Assembly (NCBI RefSeq): GCF_003316765.1
Contig: NZ_NIJF01000017.1
Span: 62,001 to 126,000 of the forward strand
DNA: 64,000 nucleotides
Source of the DNA: Bacillus sp. P14.5
Lineage (GTDB): Bacteria; Bacillota; Bacilli; Bacillales; Bacillaceae_B
Reading direction: 5' to 3'
The translations under genes and the position numbers were made by a program. The notes below the pieces were generated by a model. It did no database searches. It worked only from the letters and a program-made list of their open reading frames with translations, and was not told the DNA's origin. Below are positions 25,163 to 33,593 of this stretch, one piece after another; the stretch's first letter is position 1; each line of letters starts with the position of its first letter.

Positions 25163-25918
25163 CTAGTTGCAGGTGCCTTTAGACTTTCTTCCTCGCCAGT
25201 CCTCGATGAGGTTCCTCATCTCCTCTTTATTTTGATGAAACTGCTTTAACCTGTGGCCGTTTGCTCCCGAAGGATGCGGAAATCCGAACAAGAAAGAATG
25301 GACTGGAGCAGCCTCCTTCTCAAGAAGCTTCCGGCAAACCCTTTCTACTGTTACTCCCAGTGGAATGACCAAAGCTTGAGTCTCGATATGCTTCAGTTCT
25401 TCTGCAAACTCTTGATAAGCATACCGGGAGAGGAGGGAGGATTGATCGATTGCAGGATGATGCCCCGTATAATTCTTTCCTGAGATAAACACAGGATATT
25501 TAATAATAGAAGTGGTGTGTAAAAGGTGGCGGTTCTCTTGAAAAAGTGTCAGGGAATTTTCGATGCCAAGGGCTTCCGGCAGACCGCATTGATCTAGCAT
25601 TTCAGTCAGGTTTTTTCTGATGGGCCCTGAGAATCCGGCTGCTTTTTTTGTATTCTGCAGGATGATTTCTGTAGCTTTCCCCATTTCAATCCCTTTAAGA
25701 ACTTCTTCGTAAGCCGATAACATTTGCTTCCAGCCGGGGGTAATTCCAGCCAGCACGATTTTCGCTTCTCTATTTATGTATTCATTATGCGGTGCATAAT
25801 ACATTTCGATATTTCCGGATTTCTCTATGAGAAACTCCCTGGTCAACAGGGTTTCTTTCTTCAAGGGCAGGGATAACGAACCGATGGATGGAAGATAGGC
25901 AGGCAGTTTCGGCTTCAA
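25163..25918 (-). CDS. Uracil-DNA-glycosylase superfamily-like protein
   Basis: 251 residues from a TTG start, with GGAGG nine bases before it. Two motifs recall the UDG superfamily: VLAGITPGWKQM near residue 55 (a GxxPG catalytic-loop pattern) and FLFGFPHPSGANGHR near 215 (the HPSGAN DNA-intercalation loop). The asparagine or aspartate that activates water in classical enzymes is not evident in the first motif, so activity on uracil is uncertain. It is monocistronic. A base-excision or nucleotide-binding role is plausible. Confidence 0.65.
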   Translation of the reverse strand: MKPKLPAYLPSIGSLSLPLKKETLLTREFLIEKSGNIEMYYAPHNEYINREAKIVLAGITPGWKQMLSAYEEVLKGIEMGKATEIILQNTKKAAGFSGPIRKNLTEMLDQCGLPEALGIENSLTLFQENRHLLHTTSIIKYPVFISGKNYTGHHPAIDQSSLLSRYAYQEFAEELKHIETQALVIPLGVTVERVCRKLLEKEAAPVHSFLFGFPHPSGANGHRLKQFHQNKEEMRNLIEDWRGRKSKGTCN

Positions 25919-26154
25919 TTAATAGACCTCCTCCATAATGAAAATACTCATTCCAGTATAACCAAAATGTAAGTGTTTCAAAGACGGGCGTGTTCTTGAA
26001 AAAACGCCGCATGCAAAAGAATGGAAACCAACTCGTTATAACCTTCTAAAATTTATCATGCAAATCTATTGTATTCTGTCTCCGATTCCTTTATCATCTA
26101 GAAGGAGAGCACAATATTATGTGCCTCGACTTGGAAATAACAACTACATATTGT

Positions 26155-26446
26155 GTAATGCCGGTAAAAATGGTGTCTATATAGACTTAATAGGGAATCT
26201 GGTGAAAATCCGGAACTGTCCCCGCAACTGTAAGTGCTGACGAAATAAGTGACGACCACTGTCTTCAAAAAAGACGGGAAGGACTTAAAGTAGAGTGAAG
26301 CACAAGTCAGGAGACCTGCCATTTTTATAGCGTCTTATCTTCTTCGGGAATTGGGAAGGTATAACGAGGATACATTGGTAGATTCGACTGTACTTTCTAT
26401 TAATATATCAACGTTTTAAAACCCATCCTTTGCGATGGGTTTTTTT
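26155..26446 (+). promoter_or_regulatory. Cobalamin riboswitch with transcription terminator
   Basis: The aptamer (about 26155-26322) has the conserved GGGAATCTGGTGAAAATCC, the CCCCGCAACTGTA segment and the B12 box AAGTCAGGAGACCTGCC (26304-26320). About 95 bases later a terminator follows: AAAACCCATC/GATGGGTTTT with a T run (26418-26446). Adenosylcobalamin binding should favour the terminator and switch off the thioesterase and ribonucleotide reductase genes that follow. Confidence 0.93.
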
Positions 26447-26494
26447 CATTTCCCATTCTTTTTGGAAGAATTTCAGAAAAAGGAGCCAAGAAAA

Positions 26495-26962
26495 ATGGAA
26501 ACTTTATCTTCACATGTATCCAGAACCATCGTTACCAGGCTGGTGCTTCCTCCGGACACCAATCATATGGGCACCATCTTTGGAGGCACAGTCCTGTCTT
26601 ATATCGATGAAATTGCCGCGATTTCTGCCATGAAGCACAGCAGGAAAGTCGTGGTGACGGCCTCGATTGATACTGTGAATTTTCTCTCCTCAGCCGTTGT
26701 TGGAGATATTCTCACTTTGGAAGCATGTGTTGTTTCCACTGGGAGAACTTCAATGGAAGTGTTTGTAAAAGTGGAAAGTGAGGATCTTGAGTCAGGAAGA
26801 AAGACTCTTACGACCACTTCGATTCTCACAATGGTGGCAAAGGATAAAGAAGGCAGGCCGACGCCTGTTCCTGGAGTGATACCTCAAACAGCAGAAGAGA
26901 AACGGCTGCTCAAGACCGCACAGCAGCGTAAACAACATCGTCTTGAAACCAGAAATCAATAG
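26495..26962 (+). CDS. Hot-dog fold acyl-CoA thioesterase (YkhA-like)
   Basis: 155 residues from the ATG at 26495, with AAAGGAG nine bases upstream; the open frame extends 60 bases further up into the terminator without a ribosome site. The hot-dog signature is clear: DTNHMGTIFGGTVLSYIDEI, with the catalytic Asp/Asn region and the helix that carries the acyl site, then VTASIDTVNFLSSAVVGD. It hydrolyses medium or long acyl-CoAs. It lies directly after the cobalamin riboswitch and 21 bases before the reductase alpha gene. A link between acyl-CoA hydrolysis and B12 status is not obvious. Confidence 0.9.
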   Translation: METLSSHVSRTIVTRLVLPPDTNHMGTIFGGTVLSYIDEIAAISAMKHSRKVVVTASIDTVNFLSSAVVGDILTLEACVVSTGRTSMEVFVKVESEDLESGRKTLTTTSILTMVAKDKEGRPTPVPGVIPQTAEEKRLLKTAQQRKQHRLETRNQ

Positions 26963-26983
26963 AATGATTGGGAGGAATACCAG

Positions 26984-29224
26984 ATGGAAATAATGGCAGA
27001 TCAGCATAAAGTTAACGCACAGAAGCTTTTGGAAGAGTTAAAGAGCAGACACCAGTCGCTCTCTTTCGGCCAATTTGAGGAAAAAGTGCTTCAAACCATT
27101 GAAGCGAAGCCTGATTTAACGGTCGAGCAACTTGAACATATGCTTACTCTCGTAGCGGTTGAGCGAATCAGCAGCAGTGAACCGGACTGGACCTATGCTG
27201 CAGCAGATATCTATATAAGAAGCTTATACCGGAAGAGTTCAGAGGAAAGAGGGACGGATCCCCATAAGGGCTATGGCTCTTTTTATAACCTGATTGAGAG
27301 GCTGGAGAGCCTCGGAATCTATGGTAAGCGACTTCGCGAAACCTACTCTGTGGAAGAGATTGGTGTTCTTGAGAGAGTGATAGATCCTGAAAAGGACAGG
27401 CTGTTTACTTACATAGGAATTGTCACCCTGGCCGAAAGATATTTGGCCAAGTCCCACAATGGCCGTTTTATCGAGCTGCCGCAGGAACGGTTTATGATCA
27501 TCGCGATGACTCTGTTGGCGGAAGAACCAAAAGAGAAGCGTCTTGACCTGGTTAAGGAAGCCTATTGGGCGCTTTCCAATCTATATATGACCGTGGCCAC
27601 ACCTACTTTGGCAAATGCCGGAAAAAGCTACGGGCAGCTTTCAAGCTGTTTCATCGACACCGTGGAAGATGATCTGAGAAGCATTTATGATTCGAATACC
27701 GATGTATCAACCTTGAGCAAGAACGGCGGGGGAATCGGCATCTACATGGGTAAAATCAGAAGCCGGGGAAGTGACATAAAAGGCTTTAAGGGCGTCAGTT
27801 CAGGAGTGATTCCCTGGATGAAGCAGCTTAATAATACCGCGGTATCCGTAGATCAGCTGGGACAGAGGCAGGGAGCGATTGCCGTCTATCTGGATGTCTG
27901 GCATAAAGATATCTTTCCATTTCTTGACGCAAAGCTGAACAATGGGGATGAAAGGCAGCGCACCCATGATCTGTTTACGGGCGTTTGCCTTCCTGACCTT
28001 TTTATGGAGCAGGTGGAAAACAGGGGAGAATGGTACCTGTTCGATCCCCACGAAGTAAGAAAAGTCATGGGCTTTTCGCTTGAAGATTTTTACGATGAAC
28101 AGCAAGGGGAAGGGTCTTTCAGGGAAAAGTATTGGGCATGCGTCTTTCATCCTGAATTGTCCCATGAAACCGTACCTGCCATCGACCTCTTCAAATCCAT
28201 CATGATATCGCAGCTTGAAACGGGAACTCCATACATGTTTTACAGAGATACAGTCAACAGGATGAATGCGAATCAGCACAAAGGAATGATTTACTGCAGC
28301 AACCTTTGCACGGAAATCACGCAGAATATGAGCCCGACGGTCATGGAAGAAGAACGGGTAGAGGATGGAAAGATTATTACGTACAAAAACCCAGGAGACT
28401 ATGTCGTCTGTAACCTATCATCGGTTTCCCTGGCCAAGGCAGTAAAGGATGGGGTCCTTGAAAAAGTGGTCACCATCGCGGTGAGAATGCTCGATAATGT
28501 CATCGATATCAATAACATTCCGGTCCTTCAGGCTGAACTCACCAACGAAAGGTACCGGGGAATCGGACTGGGAACGTACGGATGGCATCACCTTCTCGCT
28601 CAGGAAGGGATCAAGTGGGAAAGTGAGGAAGCGGTCCAATATTGTGATTCTCTCTATGAAGACATTGCCTATTTTACAATAAAAGCAAGCAGCTCACTGG
28701 CAGAAGAGAAATGGGCATATCCTTATTTTTCTGGTTCAGAATGGTCAACGGGCAGTTACTTTGAAAAAAGGGGATACAACTCTTCCAGATGGGTGGAGCT
28801 TAAGGAGAAGGTAAAGCAGCATGGCATCAGAAATGGCTACCTCATGGCGGTGGCACCGAATTCATCCACTTCACTGATTGCCGGCTCTTCTGCCAGCATC
28901 GACCCGATATTCCGGCTGGAATATTCAGAGGAAAAGAAAGATTACAAGATACCGGTCACCGCACCGGATTTATCGCCTCACACAACCTGGTATTACAAAA
29001 CGGCTTATAACATTGACCAGCATTGGAGCATTAAGCAGAACGAGAAGCGTCAGCGCCACGTAGACCAATCAATCTCATTCAACCTTTATGTGAGGAATGA
29101 CATCAAAGCAAAAGCATTGCTTGATATCCATCTTGATGCCTGGAAATCAGGTTTGAAAACCACTTATTACGTGCGTTCAACATCAAATGCAGAAATCGAT
29201 GATTGTGAAAGCTGCCATAGCTGA
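26984..29224 (+). CDS. nrdA: Class I ribonucleotide reductase, alpha (R1) subunit
   Basis: 746 residues with GGGAGGAA eight bases before the ATG. The ten-stranded barrel enzyme is well marked: SSCFIDTVEDDL (first redox cysteine), SKNGGGIGI, NLCTEI (the thiyl-radical cysteine with its Asn and Glu neighbours), SNLCT near 430, and MAVAPNSSTSLIAGSSASID near the end. The tail ends CESCHS, a CxxC shuttle that passes electrons from thioredoxin. No full ATP-cone is obvious at the N-terminus. It reduces ribonucleotides without B12, and its mRNA leader carries a cobalamin riboswitch. No nrdI or nrdH lies nearby. Confidence 0.94.
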   Translation: MEIMADQHKVNAQKLLEELKSRHQSLSFGQFEEKVLQTIEAKPDLTVEQLEHMLTLVAVERISSSEPDWTYAAADIYIRSLYRKSSEERGTDPHKGYGSFYNLIERLESLGIYGKRLRETYSVEEIGVLERVIDPEKDRLFTYIGIVTLAERYLAKSHNGRFIELPQERFMIIAMTLLAEEPKEKRLDLVKEAYWALSNLYMTVATPTLANAGKSYGQLSSCFIDTVEDDLRSIYDSNTDVSTLSKNGGGIGIYMGKIRSRGSDIKGFKGVSSGVIPWMKQLNNTAVSVDQLGQRQGAIAVYLDVWHKDIFPFLDAKLNNGDERQRTHDLFTGVCLPDLFMEQVENRGEWYLFDPHEVRKVMGFSLEDFYDEQQGEGSFREKYWACVFHPELSHETVPAIDLFKSIMISQLETGTPYMFYRDTVNRMNANQHKGMIYCSNLCTEITQNMSPTVMEEERVEDGKIITYKNPGDYVVCNLSSVSLAKAVKDGVLEKVVTIAVRMLDNVIDINNIPVLQAELTNERYRGIGLGTYGWHHLLAQEGIKWESEEAVQYCDSLYEDIAYFTIKASSSLAEEKWAYPYFSGSEWSTGSYFEKRGYNSSRWVELKEKVKQHGIRNGYLMAVAPNSSTSLIAGSSASIDPIFRLEYSEEKKDYKIPVTAPDLSPHTTWYYKTAYNIDQHWSIKQNEKRQRHVDQSISFNLYVRNDIKAKALLDIHLDAWKSGLKTTYYVRSTSNAEIDDCESCHS

Positions 29225-29248
29225 GAAATTACAGAGAGGATGGATGGA

Positions 29249-30286
29249 ATGGTAAAATTAAAGAAGCGGATACTGATAGATTCTGAGGCTCCGAACGCTT
29301 CCACGGGTCTCATCAATGGAAGAAGTTCAAATATATTGAATTGGGACGATGTCAGGTATCCATGGGCTTACCCAAAATATAAAAGAATGCTCGGAAACTT
29401 TTGGACGCCTTTTGAAATCAATATGTCCAAAGACATTAAGCAATTCCCGAATCTGACTGAGCAGGAACAGGAAACATTCTTAAAGGTGATCGGTCTGCTT
29501 GCGCTGCTCGACAGCATCCAAACCGATTACGCAGGAAAGGTTGCCGACTACTTAACCGACTCCAGCCTCAATGCATTGATGATCATTCTGGCTCAGCAGG
29601 AGGTTGTCCATAATCACTCTTACAGCTATGTGCTGTCAAGCATCGTTTCCAAAAAGAAACAGGACGAGGTGTTCGATTACTGGAGAACAGAACCGACACT
29701 GCGGAAAAGAAACGATTTCATCACCAACGGCTACCAAGGATTTGTGGAGAATCCAAATATCGAAAACCTGCTCCAATCCATTGTATACGACGTTATTTTA
29801 GAGGGACTGTTTTTCTATTCAGGGTTCGCCTTCTTCTATAATCTCGCGCGTAACCAGAAGATGGTGGCAACCTCCACGATGATCAATTACATTAACAGAG
29901 ACGAACAGCTGCATGTAGGGCTTTTTGAAAAAATCTTCAAAGAGCTTCTCCATGAAAATCCTGACCATGACACAAAAGAGCTCCAAACATTTGGCATGAA
30001 AGCCTTTAGACAGGCGGCAGAGCTGGAAATTGAATGGGGCAGACAGATAATCGGCGACAAAATAGAGGGGCTCCTCATGACTGATATTGAAGCCTATATC
30101 AAGTTCATGGCCAACAAAAGATCTCAGCAACTTGGGTTTCAAGCGCCGTTTGATGGACACCGTACCAATCCGATAAGATGGATCGTCGCCTATCAGGAAG
30201 TGGACATGGGAAAAACGGATTTCTTTGAGCAGAAATCCAGGCAATATACCAAAACGTCCGATGCTAATGGATTTGATGAGCTTTAA
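29249..30286 (+). CDS. nrdB: Class I ribonucleotide reductase, beta (R2) subunit
   Basis: 345 residues. Three ATGs lie close together; the one at 29249 has the best distance (9 bases) from AGAGAGG. Ferritin-like di-metal site: Asp/Glu in LLALLDSIQTDYAG, EVVHNHSY (Glu and His ligands with Tyr four residues after His, the radical tyrosine position), ILEGLFF, and RDEQLH. It generates the tyrosyl radical passed to the alpha subunit. The gap of 24 bases to nrdA and the tandem repeats after its stop indicate it ends the operon. The radical Tyr is present, so a manganese/iron class Ic type is not needed. Confidence 0.94.
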   Translation: MVKLKKRILIDSEAPNASTGLINGRSSNILNWDDVRYPWAYPKYKRMLGNFWTPFEINMSKDIKQFPNLTEQEQETFLKVIGLLALLDSIQTDYAGKVADYLTDSSLNALMIILAQQEVVHNHSYSYVLSSIVSKKKQDEVFDYWRTEPTLRKRNDFITNGYQGFVENPNIENLLQSIVYDVILEGLFFYSGFAFFYNLARNQKMVATSTMINYINRDEQLHVGLFEKIFKELLHENPDHDTKELQTFGMKAFRQAAELEIEWGRQIIGDKIEGLLMTDIEAYIKFMANKRSQQLGFQAPFDGHRTNPIRWIVAYQEVDMGKTDFFEQKSRQYTKTSDANGFDEL

Positions 30287-30304
30287 GCTTCTTAGGGTCA
30301 TTAG

Positions 30305-30423
30305 TTGAGCCTTGATCAAAAGTGTGAATCTGAGCCAGGCTCAAAAGTGTGAATCTGAGCCAGGCTCAAAAAGGTGGAATTGAGCCAGGCTCAAAAAGGT
30401 AGATCTGAGCCAGGCTCTCAACC
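30305..30423. repeat. 25-bp tandem repeat with GAGCCAGGCTC palindrome
   Basis: Units start at about 30305 (degenerate), 30331, 30356, 30381 and 30406 (partial). Each has TGAGCCAGGCTCAAAA followed by a variable G-rich nonamer. The palindrome is the constant part. Confidence 0.85.
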
Positions 30424-30430
30424 ACAAAAC

Positions 30431-30470
30431 AAAAAGGCGTATCCCAAAAGAGGGACACGCCTTTTAATTT
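30431..30470. terminator. Shared terminator of the nrd and reductase genes
   Basis: AAAAGGCGT-TCCC and GGGA-ACGCCTTTT form a stem flanked by A and T runs, between two convergent genes. Confidence 0.8.
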
Positions 30471-31519
30471 TATTTAACCAGCTGCCGCACAAGCTCCTTA
30501 TTCCGGTCTTTAAACACTTCATTATGCGACGATACCATCGCAAAGGCTCCAGCATCCGGTTCAATGAACTGCTTCGCTTTATTGACAGCATTGGCCGCGT
30601 CCTGGAACGCCCCTGCGATCAGATTTAGTTTTCCTTCATGCTTAATGATGTCTCCAGCGGCAAAAATGCCGGGAATGGAGGACTCACACATCGTGCTTCC
30701 CTCTATATAAAAGTTATCCATCATTTTGATGTTAAGTTCACTGTCAGTCAGAAGTGAGGCGTCTTGGTCAAACCCATGATTGATAATGACATCATCTATT
30801 GAGAGAGAGGAGGTTGCCTGGGTGACATTATTGAGAAGTTCAACCCGGTCAATGACATCTTCCCCATGTTTAGCAAGAAGCTTTGTTATGGAAGTATTCA
30901 AGAAGGTCTGAGCAGAGCTGTTCATCAGTTGTTCCACTTGGGCTTCATGTCCGCTCAACTGTCCTTTTCGGCAAGTGAGGTAAACCTGCTTTGCAATCGG
31001 GGTAAGTTCATTAGCCCAATCGATTGCAGAATTGCCTCCTCCGGAAATGATCACTGTGCGGTCTTTGAAATATTTCAGGGATTTCACTGTATAATGCAGA
31101 TTAGAAATTTCAAATCGGTCCGCGCCTTCAATATTCAATTTCTGCGGCTGGAGGATCCCGCTCCCAACGGCGACAATAACCGTCTTGGAATAATGGACAT
31201 TGCCCGACGCAGCTTTTAATAGAAAGAGTCCATCCTCGTCACGCGCAATGGAGACGATTTTCTCATTAAGTGCTACTTCCGGGTTGAAAGTCAGGCCCTG
31301 TTCGACGAGCTGGTCGATCAATTTTGCTCCAGGAGTAGGCGTCAGCCCGCCGACATCCCATATCATTTTTTCAGGATATACGTGGATCTTGCCTCCGAGT
31401 TGAGGCTGGAATTCAATAATTTTTGCCTTCATCCCTCTAAGGCCGCTGTAAAACGCCGAGTAGAGTCCGGCGGGCCCTCCGCCGATAATAGTTACGTCAA
31501 AGCATTCATTTTCCTTCAT
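30470..31519 (-). CDS. Ferredoxin/flavodoxin-NADP+ reductase, thioredoxin-reductase-like type (YcgT/YumC)
   Basis: 349 residues. FAD site IIGGGPAGLYSAFYSGLRG at the N-terminus, NADPH site IISGGGNSAIDWANEL mid-chain, and the second FAD contact GIFAAGDI near the end. There is no CxxC redox pair, which separates it from thioredoxin reductase and fits the Bacillus ferredoxin reductase type, YcgT or YumC. It is divergent from a siderophore importer and a Fur-type site lies just upstream, so it likely supplies electrons for ferric-siderophore reduction or flavodoxin in iron shortage. Confidence 0.92.
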   Translation of the reverse strand: MKENECFDVTIIGGGPAGLYSAFYSGLRGMKAKIIEFQPQLGGKIHVYPEKMIWDVGGLTPTPGAKLIDQLVEQGLTFNPEVALNEKIVSIARDEDGLFLLKAASGNVHYSKTVIVAVGSGILQPQKLNIEGADRFEISNLHYTVKSLKYFKDRTVIISGGGNSAIDWANELTPIAKQVYLTCRKGQLSGHEAQVEQLMNSSAQTFLNTSITKLLAKHGEDVIDRVELLNNVTQATSSLSIDDVIINHGFDQDASLLTDSELNIKMMDNFYIEGSTMCESSIPGIFAAGDIIKHEGKLNLIAGAFQDAANAVNKAKQFIEPDAGAFAMVSSHNEVFKDRNKELVRQLVK

Positions 31520-31555
31520 GACGACCGCTCCTCATTCTGTGATTTCTATAAAAGT

Positions 31556-31637
31556 GAGAATCCTTCTCAAAAAGAGATTGACAGAAAGTTTTAAAAGATT
31601 TATAGTTACATTGTACCGAAACTGATAATCATTATCA
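31556..31637. promoter_or_regulatory. Two Fur boxes in the divergent reductase/importer region
   Basis: TGATAATCATTATCA (31623-31637) is a perfect 7-1-7 Fur site ahead of the importer. TGAGAATCCTTCTCA (31556-31570) is a symmetric, more divergent site nearer the reductase gene. Both genes should be derepressed without iron. Confidence 0.85.
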
Positions 31638-31669
31638 ATGAGAAATTTTAAAACTACAGGAGGGTTAAC

Positions 31670-32515
31670 ATGGTTCGCCTTCATACTGACCAATTACATA
31701 TAGGCTACGGTGAAAAGCTTATTGTGAAAGATATGTCGATTGAGATACCGGATAAAAAAATCACAACGATTATCGGATCGAATGGCTGCGGAAAGTCGAC
31801 CCTTTTGAAAGCGTTAACGAGAATCATCCGTTTTCAAAGCGGCTCTATTGTGCTGGACGGCAAAAGCATTACCAAGGAGGATACGAAGAACCTGGCGAGA
31901 AAAATGGCCATCCTTCCGCAGAATCCTGAAAGTGCCGGCGGCTTGACAGTCGGTGAGCTTGTTTCATATGGAAGGTTTCCTTATCAAAGCGGATTCGGGA
32001 GATTATCCAAAAGAGATATAGAAGTGATTGATTGGGCATTAGAAACGACAGGAACTCTGGATTATAAATATCTGCCGGTGGATTCCTTGTCAGGAGGCCA
32101 GCGCCAAAGGGTTTGGATCGCGATGGCCATCGCCCAGGAAACCGAAATGATCTTCCTGGATGAACCGACTACCTATCTGGACATGGCTCATCAGCTGGAA
32201 ATCCTCGAACTGCTGCAAAAGCTCAATGAGGAACAGGGACGGACGATTGTGATGGTCCTGCATGATATCAACCAGGCAGCAAGGTTCGCCGACCATATCA
32301 TCGCTTTGAAAGAAGGAAATATCATTAAAGCAGGCAGCTGCGAAGAAGTGGTCACGAATAAAGTCCTGCAGCAGGTTTTTCAAATTGATGCTGTCATAGG
32401 ACGAGATCCGCGTACAAACAAACCGATGTGCATGACTTATCATTTATTAAAGGGAGAAGATCATTATGAAAAAGTTAATTATGCCATTCCTGCTCTTGCT
32501 AGCGCTACTTCTTAG
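31670..32515 (+). CDS. Ferric-siderophore ABC transporter ATPase (FhuC/YusV-like)
   Basis: 281 residues, with AGGAGG before the ATG. Walker A GSNGCGKST, Q-loop LPQNP, signature LSGGQRQR, Walker B MIFLDEPTTYLD and H-loop VLHD are intact, and the sequence is close to B. subtilis FhuC and YusV. The last 17 codons overlap the next gene by 50 bases, in another frame, ending VNYAIPALASATS. Such a long overlap is unusual; the natural stop seems to have been lost. It powers the permeases at 33594 and 34598. Confidence 0.92.
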   Translation: MVRLHTDQLHIGYGEKLIVKDMSIEIPDKKITTIIGSNGCGKSTLLKALTRIIRFQSGSIVLDGKSITKEDTKNLARKMAILPQNPESAGGLTVGELVSYGRFPYQSGFGRLSKRDIEVIDWALETTGTLDYKYLPVDSLSGGQRQRVWIAMAIAQETEMIFLDEPTTYLDMAHQLEILELLQKLNEEQGRTIVMVLHDINQAARFADHIIALKEGNIIKAGSCEEVVTNKVLQQVFQIDAVIGRDPRTNKPMCMTYHLLKGEDHYEKVNYAIPALASATS

Positions 32516-33386
32516 TGCTTGCGGAAATAATACTGGAAATGATGCAAGTGCAGACACTAAAGATAAAGAAACAAAAGAACCTGAAACCATCACTTATGAA
32601 TCAGAGAACGGTCCTGTTGAAGTACCGGCAGATCCTCAGCGTGTCATCGTATTATCTTCTTTTGCCGGTAATGTCATGGCACTAGACGTTGACCTTGTCG
32701 GGGTTGATTCCTGGTCGAAGTTAAATCCGCGCTTTGATGAAAAGTTAAAAGGTGTGGAGGAAGTCACTGATGAGAGCCTTGAGAAAATCATCGAGCTTGA
32801 TCCGGACCTGATCATCGGGCTTTCCAACATCAAGAATATCGATAAGCTGAATGAAATTGCCCCGACTGTCACTTTTACATATGGAAAAGTGGACTATCTG
32901 ACTCAGCATGTGGAAATCGGCAAACTGTTAAATAAAGAAGAAGAAGCACAAAAGTGGGTTGATGATTTCAAAGTAAGAGCGAAAGAAGCCGGAGAAGAAA
33001 TCAAAGCCAAAATCGGCGAAGATGCAACGGTCTCGGTTCTGGAAAACTTCAGTAAACAAATTTACGTTTACGGTAATAACTGGGGACGCGGAACAGAGAT
33101 CCTTTATCAGGAAATGGAATTGAAAATGCCTGAAAAAGTAATCGAATCCGCTCTGGAGCCTGGCTATTATGCAGTATCCCTGGAAGTCCTGCCTGAGTAT
33201 GCAGGCGACTATGTCATCCTGAGCAAAGACCCGAAACAGGACAATTCATTCATGGAAACCGATACGTATAAAAACATTCCTGCTGTTAAAAACAATCAGG
33301 TTTATGAAGTGAATATGATGGAATTCTACTTTAATGATCCTCTGACACTAGAATATCAATTGGAGACGTTCAAAGAGGTATTTTAA
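32466..33386 (+). CDS. Ferric-siderophore-binding lipoprotein (FhuD/YfiY-like)
   Basis: 306 residues. MKKLIMPFLLLLALLLSAC ends in a LSAC lipobox, anchoring it at the outer membrane face. The class III binding fold is marked by RVIVLSSFAGNVMALDVDLVGVDSW (in part) and PDLIIGLSNIKNIDKL. The WSKLNPRF phrase resembles hydroxamate binders of the FhuD/YxeB type, but catecholate binders are similar; the siderophore cannot be named. AGGGAGAAG precedes the ATG inside the ATPase frame. It lies before an attenuator-like hairpin, so it may be made in excess of the permeases. Confidence 0.88.
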   Translation: MKKLIMPFLLLLALLLSACGNNTGNDASADTKDKETKEPETITYESENGPVEVPADPQRVIVLSSFAGNVMALDVDLVGVDSWSKLNPRFDEKLKGVEEVTDESLEKIIELDPDLIIGLSNIKNIDKLNEIAPTVTFTYGKVDYLTQHVEIGKLLNKEEEAQKWVDDFKVRAKEAGEEIKAKIGEDATVSVLENFSKQIYVYGNNWGRGTEILYQEMELKMPEKVIESALEPGYYAVSLEVLPEYAGDYVILSKDPKQDNSFMETDTYKNIPAVKNNQVYEVNMMEFYFNDPLTLEYQLETFKEVF

Positions 33387-33396
33387 TTGCTAAACG

Positions 33397-33436
33397 AAAG
33401 AGGAATTCTTCTCAGGAAGGATTCCTCTTTTGATTT
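33397..33436 (+). terminator. Intra-operon hairpin after the binding-protein gene
   Basis: AAAGAGGAAT and ATTCCTCTTT with a T-rich tail. Partial termination here would give more binding protein than permease. Confidence 0.65.
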
Positions 33437-33444
33437 TAGACGAA

Positions 33445-33510
33445 ATGGATTTCCGCTCCGGGCGGACGACTTCCCGGGCCGGGCAGGAAATAGTCAGACT
33501 TCCGCTGTAA
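33445..33510 (+). repeat. Degenerate R1 repeat fragment
   Basis: ATGGATTTCCGCTCCGGGCG and GACTTCCCGGGCCGGGC are recognisable R1 sequences with decay, in the gap between binding-protein and permease genes. Confidence 0.6.
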
Positions 33511-33593
33511 AAAGTAAAAAACAATAAAGCTATAAAGCCTTTAAACTATTGAAAAATTAAACCAATCCAAATACATAAAAAGAGATGATAGCC

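Noticed and set aside
26058-26240. 60-codon frame upstream of the thioesterase
   Set aside because: Runs through the cobalamin riboswitch aptamer and has no ribosome site.
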